A program made the position numbers and the translations under genes. Shown piece after piece: positions 57,210 to 64,000 of a stretch of DNA of 64,000 nucleotides (its first letter is position 1; every line of letters begins with the position of its first letter). The notes below the pieces were generated by a model that ran no database searches, was not told the origin of the DNA, and worked only from the letters and a program-made list of their open reading frames with translations. The stretch lies in contig JAHDCU010000004.1 of assembly GCA_020629715.1 (NCBI GenBank), positions 423,338 to 487,337 on the forward strand, given 5' to 3'. This DNA is from Saprospiraceae bacterium (GTDB lineage: Bacteria; Bacteroidota; Bacteroidia; Chitinophagales; Saprospiraceae).

Positions 57210-59008
57210 AAAAGGCTTACGTATCCAAAATGAATCTTCAAGTTATTAAAATCAAATCCTTGATTTCGTCGCTGACCTGAAGCGACAGCAAAACTGAATA
57301 ATCCAGCTTTTGTCTCAAAATCCATAGCAACCCCAGTCCCTAGTATTTGCTCCCATCCATCTATAGACTCATACACCCAAGCGTAGTCTATGAAAGGTAG
57401 AGCTAAGGTAAAATTGTTGTTTTCTTGTGCCAGAATAAATCTCAACTCCATAGTATTGACACTATAAAAATCGACGGTGATACTTTGCTCATCAAAACCT
57501 CGTAATAATCGGTTTCCTCCGATCCTAAAAAGCTCGTTTCCATATACCTGATCACCACTGAAAATATAAGCATCATTCGTAGAAAATTTCATACTCAAGC
57601 TACTGGCCAAGGGTTTATAATATGCAGCATAAAGATCTGCTTTGATTTGATAAGTATTCAATTCAAGCATATCATACAATTCTCTGAAGTCGACAGTATT
57701 ATCTGACAACTCTAGGATTCTAGAATTCAGGTCAATGGTCTTTATTCCTACTTGGGAATTTATTCTTGCTATACCTCCTGATCTTGGATTATACTTATAA
57801 TCTAAATTAGAAAACTGATATTCTATTCCCATCGAATTGTAACGGACATCAAGTCGATCAGGAAGCAATTTGGAAGATCTAAGTGCGGTACTATCGATGT
57901 CCAACAAGTAGTTATTGGATGTACCAACATAAATCTTTGCATAAGTTTCTGGATTCCATTGATATCGTAAACCTATACTTGCATCGAGATCTAAAAATTC
58001 ATTTTCATTTTTATATAAACTAAAGTCTGCATCTATACCGAAAGGCAATTCAAAGAGATATGGATAATTTACTTTAATTTTTACTTCTTGAGTCTCAGGC
58101 TTTAGACGTCTAAACTGCAAAAACATCGACTCCCCAGCTCCAAGACTATTGAGTAATTCTGCGGTAAATTCGCCGGTAATCGTATAGTCATCTACACCAT
58201 TTTCATTATTTCGCAGTAGACCAATCAAAAAATCAAAACTACTAGATCTCTGTTTTTTAGTATTGATTTTCACTACTGCTTTATCATCGATGAATTCAAT
58301 TTTGGGATTTTCGCGTAAACCTATAAATCTTAAATTTTTAATACTATTCGGAATATCCAAAAGTTTGGATCTATTATAAGGTTTGGATCTCTCTATTTGA
58401 AAATAAGATTGTAAATAAGTGGACTTCACCTTAGCATTCCCGTATACTTCAAGTGTATCGAAAACAACATATCTACCTCGATCTATTTTTAAAGAAGCTT
58501 GAAATATAGAATCCTCTAATTCAATATTATCCAATCTAACAGTGGCAAATGGGTAACCATGATCACTCAGATAATTTAATACTCTATCGGAGATTTTCTT
58601 ACGATAAGCACTATCCAGTAGTTTAGATAACTCTCCTCGATTAAAATTCAATTCTTTCAATAAGATACCATCTGTACTATCTATCTCAATAAGCCCCATC
58701 TCATATCTCCTACCCACAAAATATGGTATCTCATAGCTTAAACTATCTATCTCAACTGGCTCGTCCATTGAAAATGCCAAATAGGACTTATCTATGAAAG
58801 TCTTTTGTATGGAATCAAGGTACGACCCCATTGATAGACTATCTACAAAAGAAGTTTCCCAATCATTTGCCAATTTCTGATCCTGAGCAATATACTTGAC
58901 CTCTACAAAAGGTTTAGAGCTTTGTGCTAATGAGGATAAAGGGCCTAAGATGAAGCAAAAGCGTATTAGGAGTTGATGGAAAGAAATATGTCTTAAAACT
59001 ATGTCCAA
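57206..59008 (-). CDS. BamA/TamA-like outer membrane protein
   Basis: 600 residues; the frame opens at TTG (59008), the only start between the stop and the signal peptide (LIRFCFILGPLSSLAQ). A POTRA region (about 125-250; VVFDTLEVYGNAKVKSTYL, then FIGLRENPKIEF) is followed by an Omp85-type barrel (about 260-600) with RIGGNRLLRGFDEQSI near 495, the L6 loop motif region. BamA/TamA proteins insert barrels in the outer membrane. It is smaller than BamA (about 800), so more like TamA or a specialised Omp85. A perfect -7 element lies just upstream. Confidence 0.82.
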   Translation of the reverse strand: MDIVLRHISFHQLLIRFCFILGPLSSLAQSSKPFVEVKYIAQDQKLANDWETSFVDSLSMGSYLDSIQKTFIDKSYLAFSMDEPVEIDSLSYEIPYFVGRRYEMGLIEIDSTDGILLKELNFNRGELSKLLDSAYRKKISDRVLNYLSDHGYPFATVRLDNIELEDSIFQASLKIDRGRYVVFDTLEVYGNAKVKSTYLQSYFQIERSKPYNRSKLLDIPNSIKNLRFIGLRENPKIEFIDDKAVVKINTKKQRSSSFDFLIGLLRNNENGVDDYTITGEFTAELLNSLGAGESMFLQFRRLKPETQEVKIKVNYPYLFELPFGIDADFSLYKNENEFLDLDASIGLRYQWNPETYAKIYVGTSNNYLLDIDSTALRSSKLLPDRLDVRYNSMGIEYQFSNLDYKYNPRSGGIARINSQVGIKTIDLNSRILELSDNTVDFRELYDMLELNTYQIKADLYAAYYKPLASSLSMKFSTNDAYIFSGDQVYGNELFRIGGNRLLRGFDEQSITVDFYSVNTMELRFILAQENNNFTLALPFIDYAWVYESIDGWEQILGTGVAMDFETKAGLFSFAVASGQRRNQGFDFNNLKIHFGYVSLF

Positions 59009-59026
59009 ACTTTTTGTTTACTTCGT

Positions 59027-59034
59027 CAAAGATA
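59027..59034 (-). promoter_or_regulatory. -7 element of the BamA/TamA-like gene
   Basis: On the minus strand TATCTTTG, a perfect TAnnTTTG, 19-26 bp upstream of the TTG start. The predicted start (near 59021) leaves a leader of about 12 nt. No -33 box is seen. Confidence 0.45.
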
Positions 59035-59074
59035 ATCGGGTATACGATTATACTTGATAAAACGATTAACCTGT

Positions 59075-60202
59075 ATGGCTGGTATCTACATTCACATCCC
59101 TTTTTGTAAGCAAGCATGTAGTTATTGTAATTTTCATTTTTCTACTAGAATTAATCAGATTAGTGAATTTGTAGATCTGATAATAAAAGAAATCGAACTT
59201 AGAAAAGACTTTTTACGAAATCAAACAGTAAGCACGATCTACATCGGAGGAGGTACTCCTTCTCTTCTATCTTCGGATGAACTCAAGCGTATCATAAATA
59301 TTTGTTTCAAGAGCTTTTCAGTTTCAGAAGATCTTGAAATCACCATAGAAGCCAATCCAGATGATTTAAATAGTGCCTATATCAAAGACCTGAAGACTAC
59401 CCAGATCAATCGATTTAGTATCGGTATTCAATCATTTTACGATATCGATCTGCAATTTATGAATAGAGCCCATAATGCTGCCGAAGCGGGAAAAGCAATT
59501 CAATTGGTACAAGATGTAGGATTTGAAAATATATCAATAGATCTTATTTTCGGAAATCCTACCACCAATAATGAGATGTGGATGGATAATCTTACCAAGG
59601 CCATAGCGTTGGATGTCCCTCATCTTTCATGTTATGCACTTACCGTAGAAGAACAAACCGCCCTTGCTCATCAACTTAATAAAAAGCTGCTTGATCCTAT
59701 AAATGAGGAACATATGGAATATCAATTTGAGCAAACTATACAGAGATTATCAGAACATCATTATGAGCATTATGAAATTTCAAATTATGCTCTACCAGGA
59801 TTTAGGTCTCAACATAATAGCAACTATTGGTTTAACATTCCATATCTCGGCATTGGCCCATCAGCACATAGTTATGATGGGCAAAATAGATATCAAAATA
59901 TCCCAAACAACCAAAAGTATAAGACTTATATAACTAATAGTTCTCCATTTATCATCGAGGATCATCTGACAATTAATGATAGATATAATGAATTAATTAT
60001 GACCAGGTTACGAACTATTGAAGGTGTATCACAACAAGATATTTATCAATTAGGAGCCCGATACCTCGATCATTTTAGAAGTGCCGTAAGAGTATTCATA
60101 AAAAATCAATCAATAATATACCGATCCGAAAAGTATATTTTAACAAAAAAAGGTAAGTTATTTGCAGACCGCATAAGCGCCGAACTCTTCATAACTGAAT
60201 AA
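59075..60202 (+). CDS. hemW: Radical SAM heme chaperone HemW
   Basis: The start is the ATG 59075 (MAGIYIHIPFCKQACSYCNF), with the 4Fe-4S Cys at 11, 15 and 18. 375 residues. IYIGGGTPSLL near 52, EANPDDLN near 92, RFSIGIQSF near 110 and a C-terminal HemW domain are present. It belongs to the HemN-like branch that acts as a heme chaperone, not the oxidase. Its stop TAA overlaps the ATA that probably starts the GT2 gene. Confidence 0.92.
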   Translation: MAGIYIHIPFCKQACSYCNFHFSTRINQISEFVDLIIKEIELRKDFLRNQTVSTIYIGGGTPSLLSSDELKRIINICFKSFSVSEDLEITIEANPDDLNSAYIKDLKTTQINRFSIGIQSFYDIDLQFMNRAHNAAEAGKAIQLVQDVGFENISIDLIFGNPTTNNEMWMDNLTKAIALDVPHLSCYALTVEEQTALAHQLNKKLLDPINEEHMEYQFEQTIQRLSEHHYEHYEISNYALPGFRSQHNSNYWFNIPYLGIGPSAHSYDGQNRYQNIPNNQKYKTYITNSSPFIIEDHLTINDRYNELIMTRLRTIEGVSQQDIYQLGARYLDHFRSAVRVFIKNQSIIYRSEKYILTKKGKLFADRISAELFITE

Positions 60203-60915
60203 ATATCAAAAAGCTTGCTCTAATAGTCCCTTGTTATAATCCTCAAGAAAATTGGGTTGATAATCTCATAGATCGCTATAAAGAGTTCAAGCAGTTACTA
60301 TCTGATAGTTACGATATAACAACTAATTTAGTCGTAGTCGACGATGGATCAAGCATACTAAAAAGAGCAGATGTTCAAAAGTTACAATCTATCGTTGAAG
60401 AAACCAATTTTCTAAGTTATCCAGAAAACATGGGTAAAGGATATGCCCTAAGATTTGGAATAAATCAAGCTGATTCCGATTATTATATCATTACTGATAT
60501 TGATTTACCATACACTGCATCCTCCATGCTAGAGATTTTAAAAAGGATACATCTTGATGGTGCAATTGCAGCTATTGGAGTTCGAAGTAAAGAGTATTAT
60601 AGTAAGATACCAGTTGCCCGAAAACTAATTTCGATCGTATTGCGAACATTCAATAAAGTGGCATTAAGACTTATTATATCTGATACCCAATGCGGTTTGA
60701 AAGCTTTTAACAAAATCGGTAAGGATATATTTATGCAAACTACGGTTGAGAGATTTCTATTCGATGTTGAATTTATAAAATTATTGGGCCGACATGCAAG
60801 CAAGAGTACTTTAAAACAAAAAGTAGTTCTCAGAGAAGGAATAGAGTTATCCTCCATAGGTCTTTCAAGCTTATTGCATGAATTAAAAGACTATTTAAGA
60901 TTAGTTGTCACATAA
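60199..60915 (+). CDS. GT2-family glycosyltransferase with an apparent ATA start
   Basis: Reading in frame upstream of the ATG at 60430 gives an uninterrupted, well-conserved GT2 N-terminus: KKLALIVPCYNPQENWVDNL, then VVVDDGSS, ENMGKGYALRFG and ITDIDLPYT. About 238 residues from ATA (60199); the frame is closed by TGA at 60196. No ATG, GTG or TTG lies between that stop and residue 78. The ATA overlaps the hemW stop as ATAA, the place where ATGA would be expected. An annotation starting at 60430 would lose the nucleotide-binding half. Similar to DPM1/DpgA-like polyprenyl-phosphate glycosyltransferases. Start codon could be ATA, ATC (60205) or a sequence error. Confidence 0.75.
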   Translation: MNIKKLALIVPCYNPQENWVDNLIDRYKEFKQLLSDSYDITTNLVVVDDGSSILKRADVQKLQSIVEETNFLSYPENMGKGYALRFGINQADSDYYIITDIDLPYTASSMLEILKRIHLDGAIAAIGVRSKEYYSKIPVARKLISIVLRTFNKVALRLIISDTQCGLKAFNKIGKDIFMQTTVERFLFDVEFIKLLGRHASKSTLKQKVVLREGIELSSIGLSSLLHELKDYLRLVVT

Positions 60916-63120
60916 GTTGACTAGATAGTGATCAACATAAATCCAACATGGATCAGAAGTGTCTACCTTAAAGTGCTTATTTTCAGCCATTAATAATACA
61001 TTATCTATTACAATATTAGACTTAGATACAGTTAGGGTAAATTTCTTTTCTTCAGCATCCAGGCTAATAAATCTATTGAATCTTACCCAATTTCCATTTA
61101 CTTCTACCCGCTCAAGATCCCAATCCCTAAAATTGTACTGGCATTTCTGACTTCCATCATCATGATAGCTTGTTATCTGATACTCAGAAATTTCGCTATG
61201 AATAGGCTCAATATATTGCCAAAAGCTCAATTGAAAGATTGTAACTGTATCAACATCAATATTAAGATCGAGTATTTTTCTGTCCTCTTCAGATGATTTA
61301 AATGCTCCTTCAGACAATAATCCATTTATTTCACTTTCATCAAAAGATCTCCAAAATATATTCTGATAGTCAATAGGTTCTGATTGATATTCCGTATCGA
61401 TTTGCTCTCTCTTGAATAAACCATTCCATGTTATTCTAAAGATGCTTAGATCATTGTTCTTATCAATAAATTCAGCTCTTTTGAGTATATCAAAGTATCG
61501 CTCCTCGATTTTATTAGGCACGATGATTAAAAAGTCCTTTTTCCGGTCGAAATTTGATTTAATACTATTATCCCCATAAACGGAATTAGTTAACTGTAAT
61601 AGTGCCATTGTCCTTGATATAGAAGCTCTAGATTGAATACATGTTGTTATAGGAATTCCAGTTTGATAGGATAATGGTAATACATTAATCTTATTGACGA
61701 AATGATCACGATATGAGAGTTTCTCCATTCCTTCTGTGCCTATGGGTAGGGGTATGATGGCCTGTATATCCTCAAGTATAAGGTTCTTATTTTCAAGCAT
61801 TTTTAATAAGATGGTATTATCCCTCAAAAGATTCTCAGATTTATAAGTTTCTATTTCCATTTTCAACGCAGTCACATATTGATAAGCATCGTTAATATAA
61901 AGAAGTATCACTGGAGTGATGATTAACCATTTTCTAACACCAATATTTAAAATCCTTATCCATCTATCAAACTGAACAAATAAGATCAGACTTCCCACAT
62001 AATAAAAAGACCAAGAAAATCTCCCTAGTCCACGAAATTGTGCAAGCGCTGGTATCCAATCATTAATAGCTTTATTAGTCAGTATCATATGAATACCCAT
62101 TGAAAAGCTTAAAACGATAAGACTCGCAATACCAATTAGCTTTTCTATATAAGAGAGTTTAAGGATACTTTTACCTTTGAAAAACTTATAAAAAACTAAT
62201 ACCGGAATGAAAATAACAAATAACATCCACAGAAATCCGGGATAACAATACCCCTCTGAATATCCACTATTCAATTGTAGGAGCTCTTTAAACAAATCAT
62301 TAAACCATCCATAAAAAGGAAATAAGTCAGAGACCTCAGTCTTATACTGCCATATCCCATATGGGTTCAATGGACGATCTTGGTAGGGATCAAAAAAGTA
62401 AAATAATACTTGAAAGGCAATTATAGGTATCAAAGCTCCAATCAATAAACTAATCTGAAGCTTTTTCTTGAAAATACTACCGATTGCGCCAAATGAAAAG
62501 ATAAACATACAACAGCTGAGCATGATGTAAGGATGTATACCACTAGATAAGAATGACATTAATATAAGGACTAATAAAAGCCATATTTTTTGCTCTTTCT
62601 TTTCATATCTAATACATAATAAAACGGTCAATGGAATAAATACAGCATAGCTAAGACTATAATGTGCTGCCATTCTAAACAACTGAGGGCTTAGAGAAAT
62701 ACAAACTAAGGCAAAAAGCAATGCAACTAATGGCTTTACATTGAATTCAAGGGCTAGGCGAAATAAAATTATTCCTGCAATTAAAAAACTAGACAGTATC
62801 GTAATAAGAAGTAGAGCAAAAATATCATTTTGCTCTATGACACCTATATCAAACAATGGTCGCATTAATAATACAAGCAGTGGTTGATTGTCAAAATATG
62901 TACCTATATCCCCATAAGGATAAAATAAGCCATTAGTAAAATCTAATTGATCATATTTTAGGGCATAAGCAAAAGTGTAGTAATTCTTAAGACCGTCACC
63001 AGACATATTTAACTGATAACTACCAATTTGATTAATACCTCCTGGAAGGATATAGTTAAACAACAAGGTTATAAAACAAGCAATAATAAAGTAATACGCA
63101 ACCAGTTTAGATTGATGCAT
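60901..63120 (-). CDS. Large polytopic membrane protein, GT-C-like
   Basis: 739 residues. About 12-13 membrane helices (to about residue 430) and a large C-terminal soluble part of about 300 residues with strand-rich sequence. The first loop has SGDGLKNYYTFAYAL and FYPYGD, with an Asp where GT-C glycosyltransferases keep a catalytic acid. No named family is clear. It converges on the GT2 gene with a 15-bp overlap at the 3' ends; the pair may act in polyprenyl-sugar use, but they are on opposite strands. Probably not YfhO itself. Confidence 0.65.
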   Translation of the reverse strand: MHQSKLVAYYFIIACFITLLFNYILPGGINQIGSYQLNMSGDGLKNYYTFAYALKYDQLDFTNGLFYPYGDIGTYFDNQPLLVLLMRPLFDIGVIEQNDIFALLLITILSSFLIAGIILFRLALEFNVKPLVALLFALVCISLSPQLFRMAAHYSLSYAVFIPLTVLLCIRYEKKEQKIWLLLVLILMSFLSSGIHPYIMLSCCMFIFSFGAIGSIFKKKLQISLLIGALIPIIAFQVLFYFFDPYQDRPLNPYGIWQYKTEVSDLFPFYGWFNDLFKELLQLNSGYSEGYCYPGFLWMLFVIFIPVLVFYKFFKGKSILKLSYIEKLIGIASLIVLSFSMGIHMILTNKAINDWIPALAQFRGLGRFSWSFYYVGSLILFVQFDRWIRILNIGVRKWLIITPVILLYINDAYQYVTALKMEIETYKSENLLRDNTILLKMLENKNLILEDIQAIIPLPIGTEGMEKLSYRDHFVNKINVLPLSYQTGIPITTCIQSRASISRTMALLQLTNSVYGDNSIKSNFDRKKDFLIIVPNKIEERYFDILKRAEFIDKNNDLSIFRITWNGLFKREQIDTEYQSEPIDYQNIFWRSFDESEINGLLSEGAFKSSEEDRKILDLNIDVDTVTIFQLSFWQYIEPIHSEISEYQITSYHDDGSQKCQYNFRDWDLERVEVNGNWVRFNRFISLDAEEKKFTLTVSKSNIVIDNVLLMAENKHFKVDTSDPCWIYVDHYLVNLCDN

Positions 63121-63129
63121 ATGAACTAA

Positions 63130-63471
63130 CTACTGCGCATTCAATTCATCCCAATATTCAACTGCTCTCCTTGTATGTGGTATACAAATAGTCCCGCCAA
63201 TTACATTGCCAATAGATAAGATTTCAAACAACTCCTCTGTCGTAACATTCGCTTCATATACAGTACCTAAATGATACTTAATACAATCATCACATCTAAG
63301 TACCAATGAGGCAACTAAACCAAGCATCTCTTTAGTTTTTACATCTAAAGCACCCTCTTGAAATGTTTGGTTATCAAGACTAAAAAATCGCTTAAGTACT
63401 TTGTTATCCTCATTCAAAATGCGATCATGCATTTTTTTTCTATACGAATTGAATTCTTCTATCTGACTCAT
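63130..63471 (-). CDS. Carboxymuconolactone decarboxylase/AhpD-family protein
   Basis: 113 residues, all helical. The AhpD-like motif is visible as LVLRCDDCIKYHLGTVYEANVT, with Cys-x-x-Cys and His four residues later. These are redox or hydroperoxidase-type small proteins, often oligomeric. It is 8 bp from the next gene upstream and 10 bp from the membrane protein downstream, so it is in an operon with them. Confidence 0.88.
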   Translation of the reverse strand: MSQIEEFNSYRKKMHDRILNEDNKVLKRFFSLDNQTFQEGALDVKTKEMLGLVASLVLRCDDCIKYHLGTVYEANVTTEELFEILSIGNVIGGTICIPHTRRAVEYWDELNAQ

Positions 63472-63478
63472 ATGAATA

Positions 63479-63946
63479 TTAAATACTATTAGAATTTCGC
63501 ATTCTCCAGACTGAGATAATCATCCTTAAGGGAAATGCAAAACATAAAATGATTATTAAAGTACCAAAAAAAATATATTCACTCTTTATATATTGGATAT
63601 AATCACTCTGTACACTTGGGTCAAGATGATTAACAAGTGATTGTAGTCCTACTTCATCGTGTAATGCCTGAAACTCATACATTCGATCTAATGACCAAAT
63701 AAAAAGAGGAATGCACAATACCGCAAGGAATGCTTTTATTATTTTAAACTGTGCTAGCCAAGTATGTTTTAATTGAAAAATATACCTAGTCATAGTTATA
63801 CCAAGAATAATCCAAATGGAGTTCTCTACAATTAGAGGAAATTCTATTTGATTTGTTATTATTGGAAGTATTGTCAGTAAAGTAATACAGCATGTTATGA
63901 TCAGCCATATCCACTCAAAATAAAGCTCTCTTACATTTTGTTTCAT
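63479..63946 (-). CDS. Small four-helix membrane protein, hypothetical
   Basis: 155 residues; four hydrophobic helices at about 10-30, 35-55, 65-82 and 125-148, with polar loops (DEVGLQSLVNHLDPSVQSDY) between the last two. No motif known to me. It is first in an operon with the AhpD-like gene and the large membrane protein. Real by its start, signal-like helix and tight spacing. Confidence 0.6.
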   Translation of the reverse strand: MKQNVRELYFEWIWLIITCCITLLTILPIITNQIEFPLIVENSIWIILGITMTRYIFQLKHTWLAQFKIIKAFLAVLCIPLFIWSLDRMYEFQALHDEVGLQSLVNHLDPSVQSDYIQYIKSEYIFFGTLIIILCFAFPLRMIISVWRMRNSNSI

Positions 63947-63960
63947 AACTATAAAACTAA

Positions 63961-64000
63961 AAAACCCATTATTAAGATAAGATGCTTAATAATGGGTTTT
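63961..64000 (-). terminator. Intrinsic terminator at the right edge
   Basis: AAAACCCATTATTAAG pairs with CTTAATAATGGGTTTT (16-bp stem, 8-nt loop). On the minus strand it is followed by TTTTTTAG, so it ends a minus-strand gene that lies beyond the window. It also has T on the plus side. Confidence 0.85.

Noticed and set aside
60430..60915. A 161-residue protein starting at the ATG 60430
   Set aside because: The upstream in-frame sequence encodes the conserved N-terminal half of the GT2 fold without interruption, so the short version would be non-functional.

Overview
The window looks like a chromosomal segment of a member of the Bacteroidota, probably a free-living or marine lineage near Saprospiria or Flavobacteriia; the exact taxon cannot be fixed by eye. 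The reasons are an AT-rich base composition, lipoproteins and a TonB-dependent receptor typical of the phylum, a thermolysin-like protease with a type IX secretion tail, SprB-type repeats, the block miaB / sigma-54 activator / lptE / TPR protein / secG / groES / groEL, and promoters of the phylum's TTTG-N19-TAnnTTTG form (a perfect one lies upstream of hppA). I saw no tRNA, rRNA, CRISPR array, prophage or complete insertion sequence.

Layout. 1-2.5 kb: an Omp28-like lipoprotein (cut by the window edge), a DUF6029-type barrel and a divergent TlpA thioredoxin. 2.5-6.9 kb: a Uup-type ABC-F ATPase and the Prc/Tsp protease. 7.0-9.0 kb: three poorly characterised exported proteins, one a methyltransferase with a signal peptide, flanked by duplicated terminators. 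9.2-11.4 kb: a membrane pyrophosphatase. 11.6-14.0 kb: a DtxR/MntR regulator, metal-binding protein and ATPase without a permease. 14.0-17.2 kb: an ECF sigma factor, an anti-sigma/barrel protein and a SprB-repeat lipoprotein. 17.4-24.5 kb: the groEL to miaB block. 24.8-31.1 kb: a TPR protein, a flavin reductase and a MacAB-like exporter. 31.1-35.9 kb: a DUF4143 ATPase with a 32-bp tandem repeat in its promoter, the secreted M4 protease and a small lipoprotein. 36.1-43.1 kb: a Cys/Lys-rich secreted protein, urocanate hydratase, a flavin monooxygenase and a 995-residue kinase-M23-phospholyase fusion. 43.2-47.2 kb: RecQ, a CurA-like reductase, TetR and a small membrane protein. 47.2-47.8 kb: two identical small-RNA genes around an interspersed structured repeat. 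47.8-55.5 kb: a seven-gene run (peroxiredoxin, clpS, aat, TonB receptor, TPMT-like, M16 peptidase, GT39-like). 55.7-64 kb: an EamA transporter, an O-methyltransferase, a BamA/TamA-like protein, hemW, a GT2 with no AUG, a large GT-C-like membrane protein, an AhpD-like protein and a small membrane protein.

Most of the window is housekeeping or envelope biology. The least ordinary items are (i) the duplicated 77-nt small RNA at 47.2-47.7 kb, whose identical block coincides with the predicted transcript while only the promoter boxes are conserved upstream; (ii) the roughly 190-bp hairpin-chain repeat present at 19.5 and 47.4 kb; (iii) the fusion of an APH-type kinase, an M23 domain and an ETNPPL/PHYKPL-type phospholyase next to an FMO; and (iv) two genes (ECF sigma, GT2) whose conserved N-termini run up to a stop codon with no ATG, GTG or TTG available.
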